Origin: Oceanospirillum sediminis
GTDB lineage: Bacteria; Pseudomonadota; Gammaproteobacteria; Pseudomonadales; Halomonadaceae
Length of the DNA: 48,287 bases
Assembly (NCBI RefSeq): GCF_014164585.1
Contig: NZ_JACJFM010000038.1
Span: 1 to 48,287 of the forward strand
Reading direction: 5' to 3'
The notes beneath the pieces were generated by a model. That model made no database searches. It had not been told where the DNA came from and saw only the letters and a list, made by a program, of their open reading frames with translations. The position numbers and the translations under genes are program-made. Each line of letters opens with the position of its first letter. The stretch's first letter is position 1. Positions 5,655 through 14,963 of this stretch are shown piece after piece.

Positions 5655-6308
5655 ACTATCCTGACACAGCGGGCCAGTGACTTCCCAAAATGGAGAACGG
5701 TACATGCCTACTTCCTGCAATGGAGCGAGACACGAGAAGAGGACAATACCAGCATCCTTCAGGAAGCCTTAAAAAAAACAGGTTGGAGAGGCCCGTATAA
5801 AACAGGGGCGCAACGCCTTGACGAGCTTTTGCATCGTTGATGCTCAAAGTGTCAGAAATGCCGATACAGCAGGTTCAAAAGGCTATGATGCAGGGAAGAA
5901 GATCTCCGGTATCAAGCGCCATATTGTTGTTGATACTCAGGGTTTGCCTCACGCCATTGCCGTTACTACAGCCAATGTCACGGATCGAAAAGGCGCACTA
6001 AAAGCGTTTGCTGATAACCTGCCAAACCTGTCATCGGTTAAGTCCGTATTGGTTGATGGAGGCTATACAGGCCAGCCTTTTGCAGGAGCTGTTGATGATA
6101 TTCTGAATGCAGAGGTACAGTTTGCGAAAAGAAGTGAGTTGCACTCTTTTGCAGTGATCCCTAAGCGCTGGGTAGTAGAAAGATCTTTTGCCTGGCTGGA
6201 GAAGTGCCGTCGCTTATGGAAGAATTGCGAGCGAAAGCTTAATACCAGTCTCTAGTTCACACATCTGGCATTCCTTGTTCTGTTGCTTTGAAGATTATGA
6301 ACAGGCTC
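5655..6308 (+). mobile_element. IS5-family element, left end missing
   Basis: The right terminus GATTATGAACAGGCTC (ending ~6308) is typical of the IS5 group and is followed by TAA, compatible with the preferred target of that family. The left end and the first part of the transposase are replaced by the deleted IS3 copy. No matching left repeat is seen. Confidence 0.65.
5679..6255 (+). pseudogene. IS5-family transposase, truncated and frameshifted
   Basis: Residues DFPKWRTVHAYFLQWSE are read from 5679, then the frame changes at an A8 run (5771-5778), after which the main part follows: SFCIVDAQSV (first catalytic Asp), DTAGSKGYDAGKK, KRHIVVDTQGLPH, LVDGGYTG (second Asp) and WVVERSFAWLEKCRR (Glu region). 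The frame shift could be programmed slippage, as in IS427-group elements, or a simple indel. The stop after NTSL replaces a codon usually read as Gln, so the last ~20 residues are lost. The N-terminal ~60 residues are absent. It is probably inactive. Confidence 0.75.
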
Positions 6309-6339
6309 TAAAACAAAAACACTATGAGCAATTCAGGCT

Positions 6340-6759
6340 ATGAGTAACAACTTACTTGCCAGCTGGCATTCCAATCATAATAAAAGGCTTGTCTCAACGG
6401 TTTTACCTGATGGTTGTCGTGATGTAATCCTGAAGATAATGGGGTCAGAAAAACCTGTTTGCTTTGTTTCTCCCCTGTTTGATATACCAGAAACGGTTTA
6501 TATCGAAGTAAATACTCGCTTTCAGGGATTTCCTTTAAAACCGGGAGTTGAGATTAAAGAAACGGAGCTGGTTGATTATTTTCAGGACAAACCGGTGGCG
6601 GCCAGTGAGTTAGCAGAGGTTCTGGACGATTTCACAAGTTTGTCCCCTGCTGTAGATGAGGCGTTAGCCTGCTTAGCCAGCGACGTTTACTCTATAAAGC
6701 AGGCTTCGAATCGACTAGGTGTAAGTACTCGCACTCTGCAATGGTTAATATTAACGTAA
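6340..6759 (+). pseudogene. AraC-type regulator, truncated before second HTH
   Basis: A 139-codon frame with an N-terminal sensor-like region containing LPDGCRDVILK and FQGFPLKPGVEI, typical of AraC proteins with a DUF6597-type N-terminus. It then has the first helix-turn-helix up to QASNRLGVSTRTLQ. Full members have ~100 more residues with the second HTH; here the frame ends LQWLILT. From 6741 another frame encodes 27 codons (VNINVTPTQLLNAPELLEQL) that look like the tail of an unrelated protein, so a deletion fused two genes. It lies immediately right of the IS5 end. It is most likely non-functional. Confidence 0.65.
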
Positions 6760-6814
6760 CACCCACACAGCTATTAAATGCGCCAGAACTGCTCGAACAA
6801 CTCAAAGAAAAAGG

Positions 6815-7213
6815 CTACGGTTGAGCCGCCATTGGAGAACAAAGCTCAACAAGAAAACCATTGTTATCCGTCACATAAGCTATCGTCTGCCCCCAGGGCA
6901 TAGCCTCAGTATCCTGTACCAGAACAGCACCGGCATCCAAAGCTCTCGCCACTGCTGATGCGACATCATTAGTCTCAAAAGCAATTTCAAAACTGGGCGA
7001 GTTTGCGTTGACTTTTCCCGGACTCTTACCAAGCTCTTCCATCAGCTTAAACGATGAAAATGAGAGCGTAGTACCGCCAGTATCAAGCTCTCCGTAATCA
7101 CCACTCTCATGCAACATCGCCTGCTCCAGACCAAATGCTGCCTTGTAAAAGTCGAGTGTGTCGCGAACATTTTCAACGTAAAGAATGGTGTATCTGAATT
7201 TTAAAGCATCCAT
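6815..7213 (-). CDS. VOC-superfamily (glyoxalase/bleomycin-resistance-like) protein
   Basis: A 132-residue protein. The ATG at 7213 is chosen over an in-frame start at 7321 because it has an AGGAG site at the right distance and begins directly with the fold (LKFRYTILYVENVRDTLDFYKAAFGLE). Two beta-alpha-beta-beta-beta units follow; the second contains DAGAVLVQDTEAMPWGQTIAYVTDNNGFLVELCSP, with the Glu of the VELCSP strand at the usual metal-ligand position. VOC enzymes include lyases, dioxygenases and resistance binders. No substrate can be assigned. It is a single gene whose 3' end overlaps debris of the AraC fragment. Confidence 0.8.
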   Translation of the reverse strand: MDALKFRYTILYVENVRDTLDFYKAAFGLEQAMLHESGDYGELDTGGTTLSFSSFKLMEELGKSPGKVNANSPSFEIAFETNDVASAVARALDAGAVLVQDTEAMPWGQTIAYVTDNNGFLVELCSPMAAQP

Positions 7214-7656
7214 AACCTTTAACTCCTGATTATTTAAAGCCTGTAGCAGTTTAGATGCTCCCGGATCGCTTGTCCTGGATAAATGCGACAGTCCGTGGAC
7301 ACAAAAAATGGCGTGTATCAAATCATCATGGCTCCAGGAGATACCCTCTGTTAAGCAACACTGAGCTTTCGACAGTCCGGGTGTCGCAAATCGACATGAT
7401 TGGGCCGCTGTTAAGCAGCACTCAATCCCCCCCTCTGTTTAGTATTAACTGGACAATGTGGCCTACACCGTGATCCGGACAAATCTGGCTTTGAAAGCCA
7501 GAGGGATTCAAAAGGCTACAAATGAGCACTCTGCCTGAGGTCTGTATTCAGCCTTAGCAGTTATAAAAAAGCGGAATGAAGTGAACCTGAATACACAATT
7601 CACTTCTGAGCTGGTTTTTCAGCCAGGTTGGCTGGCATCCAGAGAGGGTTATAACA
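7214..7656. promoter_or_regulatory. Sarcosine oxidase operon upstream region with direct repeats
   Basis: No gene. Two related blocks, CTGTTAAGCAACACT (starting ~7349) and CTGTTAAGCAGCACT (~7410), lie in direct orientation, and CGACAGTCCG occurs twice (~7290 and ~7374). These may be activator sites for the sox operon; in Pseudomonas an AraC-type regulator controls it. A core promoter could not be fixed. Confidence 0.35.
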
Positions 7657-8910
7657 ATGCAAAAATACTCTGGCTTCGGGCTGTTTAAGCACAGTCTGAA
7701 CCACCACGAAAACTGGCAGCGTGCCTGGAGAAACCCAACGCCAAAGAAAAAGTATGATGTCATCATTGTTGGCGGTGGTGGTCACGGTCTGGCGACAGCT
7801 TATTACCTGGCAAAACAGTTTGGTGTAACCAATGTTGCCGTTATCGAAAAAGGGTATCTGGGTGGCGGTAATACCGCACGTAATACAACTATTGTTCGTT
7901 CCAACTATCTGTGGGACGAAGCGGCTCACCTGTATGAGCACGCAATGAAACTGTGGGAAGGTCTGTCTCAGGATCTGAACTACAACGTGATGTTCTCTCA
8001 GCGTGGTGTACTGAACCTGGGCCACACTCTGCAGGATATGCGTGATATCGAGCGTCGCGTGAACGCTAACCGTCTGAACGGTGTGGATGGTGAGGTTCTG
8101 GATCCTAAGCAGATCAAAGAGATCGTGCCGCATATGGATTGTTCTGAAAACACCCGTTACCCAATCATGGGGGCTTCCTGGCAGCCACGTGGTGGTGTAG
8201 CCCGTCACGATGCGGTAGCCTGGGGCTTCGCTCGTGGTGCGGATATGCACGGTGTCGATCTGATTCAGCAGACTGAAGTAACTGATCTGATCATTGAAGA
8301 TGGCACGATTACTGGCGTTAAAACCAACCGTTACGGCGAAATCAAAGCCGACCGTGTGGGTTGTGTTGTTGCAGGTAACTCAGGTGTGCTGGCTAATATG
8401 GCTGGTTTCGAGCTACCGCTGGAGTCTCACCCGCTGCAGGCGCTGGTATCTGAGCCGATCAAACCGATTCTGGATACGGTTGTTATGTCGAACCATGTAC
8501 ACGGTTACGTATCCCAGTCCGATAAAGGTGACCTGGTAATCGGTGCCGGTATCGACGGTTATAACGGCTATGGCCAGCGTGGTTCTTTCCCAACGATTGA
8601 ACACACGGTACAGGCGATTGTTGAGCTGTTCCCTATCTTTAGCCGTGTGCGTATGAACCGTCAGTGGGGCGGTATTGTTGATACGTGTCCTGATGCTTGT
8701 CCAATCATCAGTGAAACGCCGGTTAAAAACCTGTTCTTCAACTGTGGTTGGGGTACCGGTGGCTTTAAGGCGACTCCGGGTTCCGGCAACGTATTTGCGG
8801 CATCTCTGGCCAAAGGTGAGATGCATGAACTGGCTAAGCCGTTCTCTATGTTCCGTTTCCACAATGGCGCGCTGATTGATGAGCACGGCGCTGCTGGTGT
8901 AGCGCACTAA
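7657..8910 (+). CDS. soxB: Sarcosine oxidase subunit beta
   Basis: The 417-residue beta subunit of heterotetrameric sarcosine oxidase. It oxidatively demethylates sarcosine to glycine, with FAD and covalent FMN, passing the one-carbon unit to tetrahydrofolate. The N-terminal segment ([20 protein letters not shown]) is typical of the family and precedes the dinucleotide motif [16 protein letters not shown] (GGGGHG at residues 39-44). It also has [17 protein letters not shown] and a C-terminal [17 protein letters not shown], which contributes to the flavin site. It is first in soxB-D-A-G with ~30 bp to soxD. The codon bias is smoother than in neighbours, suggesting high expression. The cytoplasmic complex belongs to choline/betaine/creatinine catabolism. 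Confidence 0.95.
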   Translation: MQKYSGFGLFKHSLNHHENWQRAWRNPTPKKKYDVIIVGGGGHGLATAYYLAKQFGVTNVAVIEKGYLGGGNTARNTTIVRSNYLWDEAAHLYEHAMKLWEGLSQDLNYNVMFSQRGVLNLGHTLQDMRDIERRVNANRLNGVDGEVLDPKQIKEIVPHMDCSENTRYPIMGASWQPRGGVARHDAVAWGFARGADMHGVDLIQQTEVTDLIIEDGTITGVKTNRYGEIKADRVGCVVAGNSGVLANMAGFELPLESHPLQALVSEPIKPILDTVVMSNHVHGYVSQSDKGDLVIGAGIDGYNGYGQRGSFPTIEHTVQAIVELFPIFSRVRMNRQWGGIVDTCPDACPIISETPVKNLFFNCGWGTGGFKATPGSGNVFAASLAKGEMHELAKPFSMFRFHNGALIDEHGAAGVAH

Positions 8911-8939
8911 TACGGGCAGAGTCTGAGGAGAGAGAATCG

Positions 8940-9224
8940 ATGTTTCATATCTATTGCCCGCATTGTGGCGAATACCGGGAAGAAGAAGAGTTCCACCCCG
9001 CTGGCCAGGCACACATTGCCCGACCACTGGACCCGGAAGCCTGCTCTGATAAAGAGTGGGGTGAATACCTGTTTTTCCGTAAGAACCCTCGTGGATTACA
9101 CCATGAGCTGTGGGTACACGCAGCGGGTTGTCGTAAGTTTTTCAATATGACCCGTGATACCCAGACTTATGAAATTAAAGAAGTTTACAAGATCGGCGAA
9201 CAGCCATCTGTAGTGGCAGAGTAA
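8940..9224 (+). CDS. soxD: Sarcosine oxidase subunit delta
   Basis: A 94-residue zinc-binding delta subunit. Starting YCPHCGEYREEEEFHPAGQAH it shows the conserved CxxC plus His, and later HAAGCRKFFNMTRDT supplies the fourth ligand. YEIKEVYKIG ends the conserved core. It has a structural role in the heterotetramer. It has a GAGGAGAG ribosome-binding site and lies 15 bp ahead of soxA. Confidence 0.95.
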   Translation: MFHIYCPHCGEYREEEEFHPAGQAHIARPLDPEACSDKEWGEYLFFRKNPRGLHHELWVHAAGCRKFFNMTRDTQTYEIKEVYKIGEQPSVVAE

Positions 9225-9239
9225 TAAGGAGCGGAATCC

Positions 9240-12200
9240 ATGACACAGAAAAACCGCCTCCAGAGCGGAGGTCGCATCGACCGTTCCAGAACCCTGACTT
9301 TTACCTACAACGGTAAGCAGTACAAGGGGTATCAGGGCGACACTCTCGCTTCTGCGATGCTGGCAAATGGCATCGATGTGATTGGCCGTAGTTTTAAATA
9401 CAGCCGTCCTCGCGGCATTATTGCAGCCGGTGCAGAAGAGCCGAATGCAATCATGCAGCTGGGCGCGACTGAAGCCACTCAGGTGCCTAACGTACGTGCC
9501 ACTCAGCAAGAACTGTTCGATGGTCTGGTATCCGGTGCCACCAATGGCTGGCCGAGTGTTGATACCGACATAATGGGCGTATTGGGTAAAGTCGGCGGCA
9601 ACATGATGCCACCGGGCTTCTACTATAAGACCTTTATGTATCCTCAGTCTATGTGGGATACCTATGAGTCCATTATCCGTAAAGCGGCTGGTCTGGGCCG
9701 TTCTCCGCTGGAAAATGATCCGGATACCTACGACAAAGTAAACCAGCACTGTGACGTTCTGGTAGTCGGTGCCGGTCCTGCGGGTCTGTCTGCAGCATTG
9801 GCGGCAGCGCGTAGTGGCGCTCGCGTTATTCTGGCAGATGAGCAATCCGAATTCGGTGGCAGTTTGCTGAGCAGTAAAGAAACCCTGAATGGCATGCCTG
9901 CCAGTGAGTGGGTAAGCTTTGTTACAGAAGAGCTGCGCGGCTACGACGATGTGATGCTGCTGCCTCGCTCTACAGTGAACGGCTATCACGATCATAACTT
10001 CCTGACCATTCACGAGCGCCGTACAGATCACCTGGCAGATCTGGCACCTGCCGGTCAGGTACGTCAGCGTCTGCACCGTGTACGGGCTAAATGGGTGATC
10101 CTGGCGACCGGTGCTCACGAGCGTCCGCTGGTATTTGCCAACAACGATGTACCGGGTTGTATGGTCGCTAATGCTGTATCGACTTACATCACCCGTTATG
10201 GTGTGGTTCCGGGCAATGAACTGGTACTGATGACCACCAATGATTCAGGTTATCAGGCTGCTCTGGACTGGCATGATGCAGGCCGTAAAGTAGCGGCGAT
10301 TGTGGATACCCGTCAGAGTCCATCCGGTGATCTGATTGAGGCTGCCCGTAAGCGTAATCTGAACATCATAACCGGTTCCGCAGTCATTGATGTACAAGGC
10401 AGCAAGCGTGTGTCCGGTGTTTCTGTTGCACCGATCAGTGCAGACGGCAGTCGTGTGACCGGTTCCGTAACGAAACTGAGCGTGGATACGGTTGCATCTT
10501 CTGGTGGCTGGAGCCCGGTAATTCACCTGTCCTGCCATACTGGCAGTCGTCCGGTCTGGAATGAAGAAGTGGTAGGCTTCCTGCCAGGACCTACCGTACA
10601 GAAACAGCTGACTGCTGGTGCGATCAATGGTAGCTACAGCACAGGTAAGGCACTGGAAGAAGGCCTGACGGCAGCGGTAGAAGCGATTTCTGCGCTGGGT
10701 CTGAAAGCGGCTGAAGTGGTACTGCCTGAGTCTGTTGATGTGAACAACGGCGCACCGATGACGCTGTTCCACGTTCCGCACCTGAAGCCGACTGCAAAAG
10801 CGCCAAAACAGTTTGTTGATTACCAGAATGACGTAACGGCTGCAGGTATTGAGCTGGCTTGTCGTGAAGGTTACGAGTCCATCGAACACGTTAAGCGTTA
10901 TACCGCTATGGGCTTCGGTACTGACCAGGGTAAGCTGGGTAATATTAACGGTATGGGCATCGCAGCCAAAATACTGAACAAGTCTATCCCTGAAACCGGT
11001 ACAACCATTTTCCGTCCTAACTACACGCCAGTTACCTTTGGTGCTATTGCCGGTCGTGATTGTGGCGCGCTGTTTGATCCTGAGCGTTACACGGCAATGC
11101 ATAAGTGGCATGTTGAGAACGGTGCTAAGTTTGAGGATGTGGGTCAGTGGAAACGTCCGTGGTACTTCCCGAAAGCCGGTGAGTCCATGCAGGATGCGCT
11201 GAACCGTGAGTGTAAAGCCACTCGTGAATCCGTCGGTATTCTGGATGCGTCTACACTGGGTAAGATTGATATCCAGGGTAAAGACGCCCGTGAATTCCTG
11301 GGGCGTGTTTACACCAACGCCTGGGCCAAGCTGGCAGTCGGTAAGTGTCGCTATGGCCTGATGTGTGGCGAAGACGGCATGGTGTTTGACGATGGTGTGA
11401 CCTCTTGCCTGGGCGAGAACCACTTCGTAATGACCACCACATCTGGCGGTGCAGCCCGTGTTTACGAATGGCTGGAACTGTACCATCAGACCGAATGGCC
11501 AGAGATGGAAGTGTACTTCAACACGGTAACGGATCACTGGGCTACCATGACCATCTCCGGTCCTAACAGCCGTAAGCTGCTGCAGGAACTGACTGATTAC
11601 GATGTGTCGAAAGAGAACTTAGGCTTTATGGATTGGAGAGAGATGCAGGTTGCTGGTGTTCCAGCACGTGTATTCCGTATCTCCTTTACCGGTGAGCTGT
11701 CGTTCGAGATCAACGTACAGGCTAACTATGGTCTGCATGTTTGGGAAAAACTGTTCGAGCACGGTGCTAAGTACAACCTGACGCCATACGGCACAGAAAC
11801 CATGCACATTCTGCGTGCAGAGAAAGGGTTCATCATTGCCGGTCAGGATACGGATGGCTCTGTGCACCCGTACGATCTGGGTATGGCCTGGTGTGTATCG
11901 CCGAATAAACCATTCAGCTTTATCGGTAAGCGCGGCATGGCCCGTGAGGATTGTGTTCGTCCGGACCGTAAACAACTGGTAGGTCTGAAGACCGTTGATC
12001 CGAACGTGGTACTGCCGGAAGGCGCCCAGGGTGTATTTGACCCGAAAGCACCTATCCCTATGCCAATGGTCGGCCATATTACTTCCAGTTACTGGAGTGC
12101 CAACCTGGGTCGCAGCATCGCCATGGGCTTTGTAAAAGGCGGTCTGGATAAGATGGGTGAGAAAGTCTATTACCCTCTGGCCGATGGCAAAGTTGTAGAA

Positions 12201-12257
12201 GCTGAAATCTGTAGTCCAATCTTCCTGGATCCTAAAGGGGAGCGTCAGAATGTCTGA
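9240..12257 (+). CDS. soxA: Sarcosine oxidase subunit alpha
   Basis: A 1005-residue alpha subunit of full length. Residues ~18-95 form a ferredoxin-like domain (FTYNGKQYKGYQGDTLASAML, FKYSRPRGI). Residues ~172-202 hold the NAD-binding motif VLVVGAGPAGLSAALAAA. The C-terminal ~400 residues are the GcvT-like folate-binding domain (ESVGILDASTLGKIDIQG, SFTGELSFEINV, LRAEKGFIIAGQDTDGSVHPYD). The folate domain captures the methyl-derived unit as 5,10-methylene-THF. The start is supported by an AAGGAG site. Its last 8 bp overlap soxG. Confidence 0.95.
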   Translation: MTQKNRLQSGGRIDRSRTLTFTYNGKQYKGYQGDTLASAMLANGIDVIGRSFKYSRPRGIIAAGAEEPNAIMQLGATEATQVPNVRATQQELFDGLVSGATNGWPSVDTDIMGVLGKVGGNMMPPGFYYKTFMYPQSMWDTYESIIRKAAGLGRSPLENDPDTYDKVNQHCDVLVVGAGPAGLSAALAAARSGARVILADEQSEFGGSLLSSKETLNGMPASEWVSFVTEELRGYDDVMLLPRSTVNGYHDHNFLTIHERRTDHLADLAPAGQVRQRLHRVRAKWVILATGAHERPLVFANNDVPGCMVANAVSTYITRYGVVPGNELVLMTTNDSGYQAALDWHDAGRKVAAIVDTRQSPSGDLIEAARKRNLNIITGSAVIDVQGSKRVSGVSVAPISADGSRVTGSVTKLSVDTVASSGGWSPVIHLSCHTGSRPVWNEEVVGFLPGPTVQKQLTAGAINGSYSTGKALEEGLTAAVEAISALGLKAAEVVLPESVDVNNGAPMTLFHVPHLKPTAKAPKQFVDYQNDVTAAGIELACREGYESIEHVKRYTAMGFGTDQGKLGNINGMGIAAKILNKSIPETGTTIFRPNYTPVTFGAIAGRDCGALFDPERYTAMHKWHVENGAKFEDVGQWKRPWYFPKAGESMQDALNRECKATRESVGILDASTLGKIDIQGKDAREFLGRVYTNAWAKLAVGKCRYGLMCGEDGMVFDDGVTSCLGENHFVMTTTSGGAARVYEWLELYHQTEWPEMEVYFNTVTDHWATMTISGPNSRKLLQELTDYDVSKENLGFMDWREMQVAGVPARVFRISFTGELSFEINVQANYGLHVWEKLFEHGAKYNLTPYGTETMHILRAEKGFIIAGQDTDGSVHPYDLGMAWCVSPNKPFSFIGKRGMAREDCVRPDRKQLVGLKTVDPNVVLPEGAQGVFDPKAPIPMPMVGHITSSYWSANLGRSIAMGFVKGGLDKMGEKVYYPLADGKVVEAEICSPIFLDPKGERQNV

Positions 12258-12921
12258 TAATGTAGCCGTAGAAGAACAAGCGCCAGCACCAGCCACTGTG
12301 GCGATCATGGATCAGCGCCCTGGTCCAGAGATTGCAGGTGAGTCTCCTCTGCATCATGCTGATCTGGATTCTCTGGCAAAGCAAGGCAAACGTCAGGGTG
12401 GTGTTCACCTGCGTGAGAACAAACTGCTAGGTCACCTGACTCTGCGCTGTAACCAGAGTAACTCTGAGCAGCTAGCTGCCGTGGTTCGTGTGCTGGATGT
12501 GGCTCTGCCACTGCAGCCTCTGACCTCTGTGGAGAAAGGCGATGTCTCTATTCGCTGGATGTCTCCTGATGAATGGCTGATTATTGTGCCAGGCGAAAAG
12601 GCGTTTGAAGTAGAAAGTCGCTTCCGTGATGAAATGGAAGGCCATTACTCTCTGGTGAACTCCAGTGGTGGTTCAACGGTACTGGAACTGTCCGGTAACA
12701 ACGTGGTGGATATGCTGAAAAAATCCACGCCGATTGATCTGCACCCGAAAGAGTTCCCAGTGGGTAAAGTGGTATCGACTGTCTTTGCAAAAAGCACCGC
12801 TATCATCCGTCGTACTGGCGACAAGCGCTTTGAACTGGTGATTCGTCGCAGCTTTGCTGATTACGTATGGCTGTGGATTCAGGATGCCAGCCGTGAATAT
12901 GGTCTGGTTGTTGACGCCTGA
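12250..12921 (+). CDS. soxG: Sarcosine oxidase subunit gamma
   Basis: The 223-residue gamma subunit, a GcvT-C-like small protein. Recognisable blocks are HLRENKLLGHLTLRCN, VRVLDVALPLQPL, DVSIRWMSPDEWLII and ELSGNNVVDMLKKSTPIDLHPKEF. It overlaps soxA by 8 bp, pointing to coupled translation and fixed stoichiometry. The first ~55 residues are a less conserved extension rich in Ala and Pro. It ends the sox cistrons ahead of the terminator at 12967. Confidence 0.92.
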   Translation: MSDNVAVEEQAPAPATVAIMDQRPGPEIAGESPLHHADLDSLAKQGKRQGGVHLRENKLLGHLTLRCNQSNSEQLAAVVRVLDVALPLQPLTSVEKGDVSIRWMSPDEWLIIVPGEKAFEVESRFRDEMEGHYSLVNSSGGSTVLELSGNNVVDMLKKSTPIDLHPKEFPVGKVVSTVFAKSTAIIRRTGDKRFELVIRRSFADYVWLWIQDASREYGLVVDA

Positions 12922-12966
12922 TAACGGCGTACTTCCTGCACCAACGGGCTGATTGCCCTTCTGATA

Positions 12967-12990
12967 AACCGCCCTGTCCGGGGCGGTTTT
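12967..12990 (+). terminator. Rho-independent terminator after soxG
   Basis: AACCGCCC-tgtccg-GGGCGGTT with a short TT tail. The stem is GC-rich and lies 45 bp past soxG. Some read-through to purU is possible because the U tract is short. Confidence 0.7.
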
Positions 12991-13112
12991 CAGCCATTAA
13001 ATACTTTTGCTGATTCAGCACCAGAGTACCACCCATGATTCAGCCTGACCTGCCGGTTTTCTGAATCCCTTTCTGGTTGTCGAATAAGCCACTAAGCCTG
13101 GAAAAGATTGCT

Positions 13113-13979
13113 ATGACAAGCCCGATTAAACCCTGGATTTTTACTGCAACCTGTCCCAGTCTTCTGGGCACCGTTGATGTTGTGACCCGCTATATGGCGG
13201 CATCAGGACATTATGTGGATGAGATCCACTCGTTTGATGACCGTGAAGCAAAACGCTTTTTTATCCGTATTGAATTCACCCCTCAATCTGATGATTTCAG
13301 CCCAGAGAAGTTTGCCGAAGAATTCGCCTCACGTGCAGAACAATTTCAGATGGAGTGGGAACTGACAGAACCGAATCATCGCCCTCGCGTGGCCATCATG
13401 GTATCTAAGTATGATCACTGTCTGAACGATCTGCTGTATCGTCATCGTACCGGCCAGCTGAATATCGAAGTACCTGTAATTATCTCCAATCACCCGGATC
13501 TGGAGCCTCTGGCTAAATGGCATGATATTCCTTACTACCATCTGCCAATCACCGCTGAGACGAAACCTCAGCAAGAAGCAGACGTGATTAAACTTCTGGA
13601 ACAATACGACATTGATCTGGTCGTACTGGCGCGTTACATGCAGGTTCTGTCACCGGATCTGTGTCGGTATCTGGATGGTAAAGCCATTAATATCCACCAC
13701 TCTCTGCTGCCAGGCTTTAAAGGGGCTAAACCGTATCATCAGGCCTGGGAAAAGGGTGTGAAAATGGTTGGTGCTACCGCTCACTACGTGAATAACGATC
13801 TGGACGAAGGTCCTATCATTACTCAGGGCATTCAACAGGTAGATCACGCCCATTATCCGGAAGATCTGGTCGCTAAAGGTCAGGATATAGAACGCGTCAC
13901 TCTGTTTAACGCGGTTCGTTATCATGTGCAGAAACGTGTATTCCTGAGTGGCAGCCGCACGGTCGTGTTCAGTAACTGA
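13113..13979 (+). CDS. purU: Formyltetrahydrofolate deformylase
   Basis: A 288-residue enzyme that hydrolyses 10-formyl-THF to THF and formate, recycling folate loaded by sarcosine oxidation. The ATG at 13113 is preferred to an in-frame TTG at 13077 because it has a GGAAAAG site and gives the family length. Residues ~5-85 are an ACT-type regulatory domain (FTATCPSLLGTVDVVTRYM). The formyltransferase domain follows: RVAIMVSKYDHCLNDLLYR, the catalytic INIHHSLLPGFKGAKPYHQA with Asn/His, and LDEGPIITQG with the catalytic Asp. Its position behind soxBDAG matches the Pseudomonas order. Confidence 0.93.
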   Translation: MTSPIKPWIFTATCPSLLGTVDVVTRYMAASGHYVDEIHSFDDREAKRFFIRIEFTPQSDDFSPEKFAEEFASRAEQFQMEWELTEPNHRPRVAIMVSKYDHCLNDLLYRHRTGQLNIEVPVIISNHPDLEPLAKWHDIPYYHLPITAETKPQQEADVIKLLEQYDIDLVVLARYMQVLSPDLCRYLDGKAINIHHSLLPGFKGAKPYHQAWEKGVKMVGATAHYVNNDLDEGPIITQGIQQVDHAHYPEDLVAKGQDIERVTLFNAVRYHVQKRVFLSGSRTVVFSN

Positions 13980-14004
13980 TCGTACCTTTTTTCAGGGCTG
14001 GTGC

Positions 14005-14040
14005 AGAAAAGTATATCTTCTCCCGGAGATATACTTTTCT
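14005..14040 (+). terminator. Strong terminator after purU
   Basis: A perfect 14-bp stem (AGAAAAGTATATCT / AGATATACTTTTCT, 8-base loop) followed by a T-rich tail, 25 bp past the purU stop. It is symmetric and could work from both sides. Confidence 0.85.
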
Positions 14041-14161
14041 TTCTGCCTGAAAGTCTTCTGGTCAGCCCTCTCTGCCAGATAAAACAAGACGTTATAATCT
14101 GATAGCATGACACCAGCCACCACAAATACCCGTTAATACTCCAGCCCTGAAGTCTGTATCC

Positions 14162-14812
14162 ATGAATAAACTGAATCTGAATAAAATTGCTTATGATGAC
14201 CCGACAAGCCGTCATAGCAAGCAACTGCCCTGCTCCACTTCAGATCAGGCTCAGAAGCAGACACCGGATCTGGGCAGTACACTACGCAGCCATCGGCAGG
14301 AAAAAGGCTATACCCTGGATCAGGTGGCCCAGCTGACAGGTATCGCTAAGTCGACGATATCTAAAGTAGAAAACAACCAGACCTCCCCCAGCTTTGAGAC
14401 CCTGCAGCAGATTACTCAGGGGTTGAATATTCACCTGCCCCAACTATTTGAACGCGTTGAAGATAGACCAAAACCTTATGGCAGACTGGATATTACCCAG
14501 GGTGATAAACAGAAGCTGTACACTGCTCAGAGCTATGACTATCAGCAGCATTCAGACCAGATTGCCAATAAAAAGCTCAGCCCCAGGGTACTGACCATTA
14601 AAGCCCGCTCAACCCAGGAATTAAACGGCTGGATCAAAGACGACGGCGAAGGCTTTTTATACGTGTTACAGGGCAGTATTATACTTTACTCAGAATTTTA
14701 TGAGCCTATCACCCTGAATAAAGGTGACAGCACCTATTACGACTGCAATATGGGGCATAACTTCTTAGCTTCTGGCGAAGATATCGCCAGGGTTTTATGG
14801 GTGGTTTCCTGA
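14162..14812 (+). CDS. XRE-family regulator with C-terminal cupin domain
   Basis: A 216-residue regulator. Residues ~38-95 are an XRE helix-turn-helix (LGSTLRSHRQEKGYTLDQVA, TGIAKSTISKVENNQTSPSF). Residues ~125-215 are a cupin sensor (DGEGFLYVLQGSIILYSEFYEPITLNKGDSTYYDCNMGHNF). This layout fits small-molecule-responsive repressors such as PuuR-type proteins. The first 37 residues form an unusual polar extension. It lies downstream of purU but is separated by a strong terminator. It might govern the sox-purU genes, though no operator was identified. The ribosome-binding site is weak. Confidence 0.8.
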   Translation: MNKLNLNKIAYDDPTSRHSKQLPCSTSDQAQKQTPDLGSTLRSHRQEKGYTLDQVAQLTGIAKSTISKVENNQTSPSFETLQQITQGLNIHLPQLFERVEDRPKPYGRLDITQGDKQKLYTAQSYDYQQHSDQIANKKLSPRVLTIKARSTQELNGWIKDDGEGFLYVLQGSIILYSEFYEPITLNKGDSTYYDCNMGHNFLASGEDIARVLWVVS

Positions 14813-14963
14813 ACGATCAGGCCACTTGTAAAATTTACTTTATTCCTCTATGCCCGTGATACAATCGAACGACACATATCTGTATTCGATCTGAGTAAGT
14901 CTTATCTATCATCCGTTTCAACCGACTCTGACCCAGCCAGGTCAAACACACTTTGGCATTGAG

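Noticed and set aside
7600-8250. Long minus-strand open frame opposite soxB (216 codons)
   Set aside because: Shadow of the highly biased soxB codons; no family pattern and no ribosome-binding site. The same holds for the long minus frames opposite soxA (9096-10118, 10245-11537, 11619-12308).
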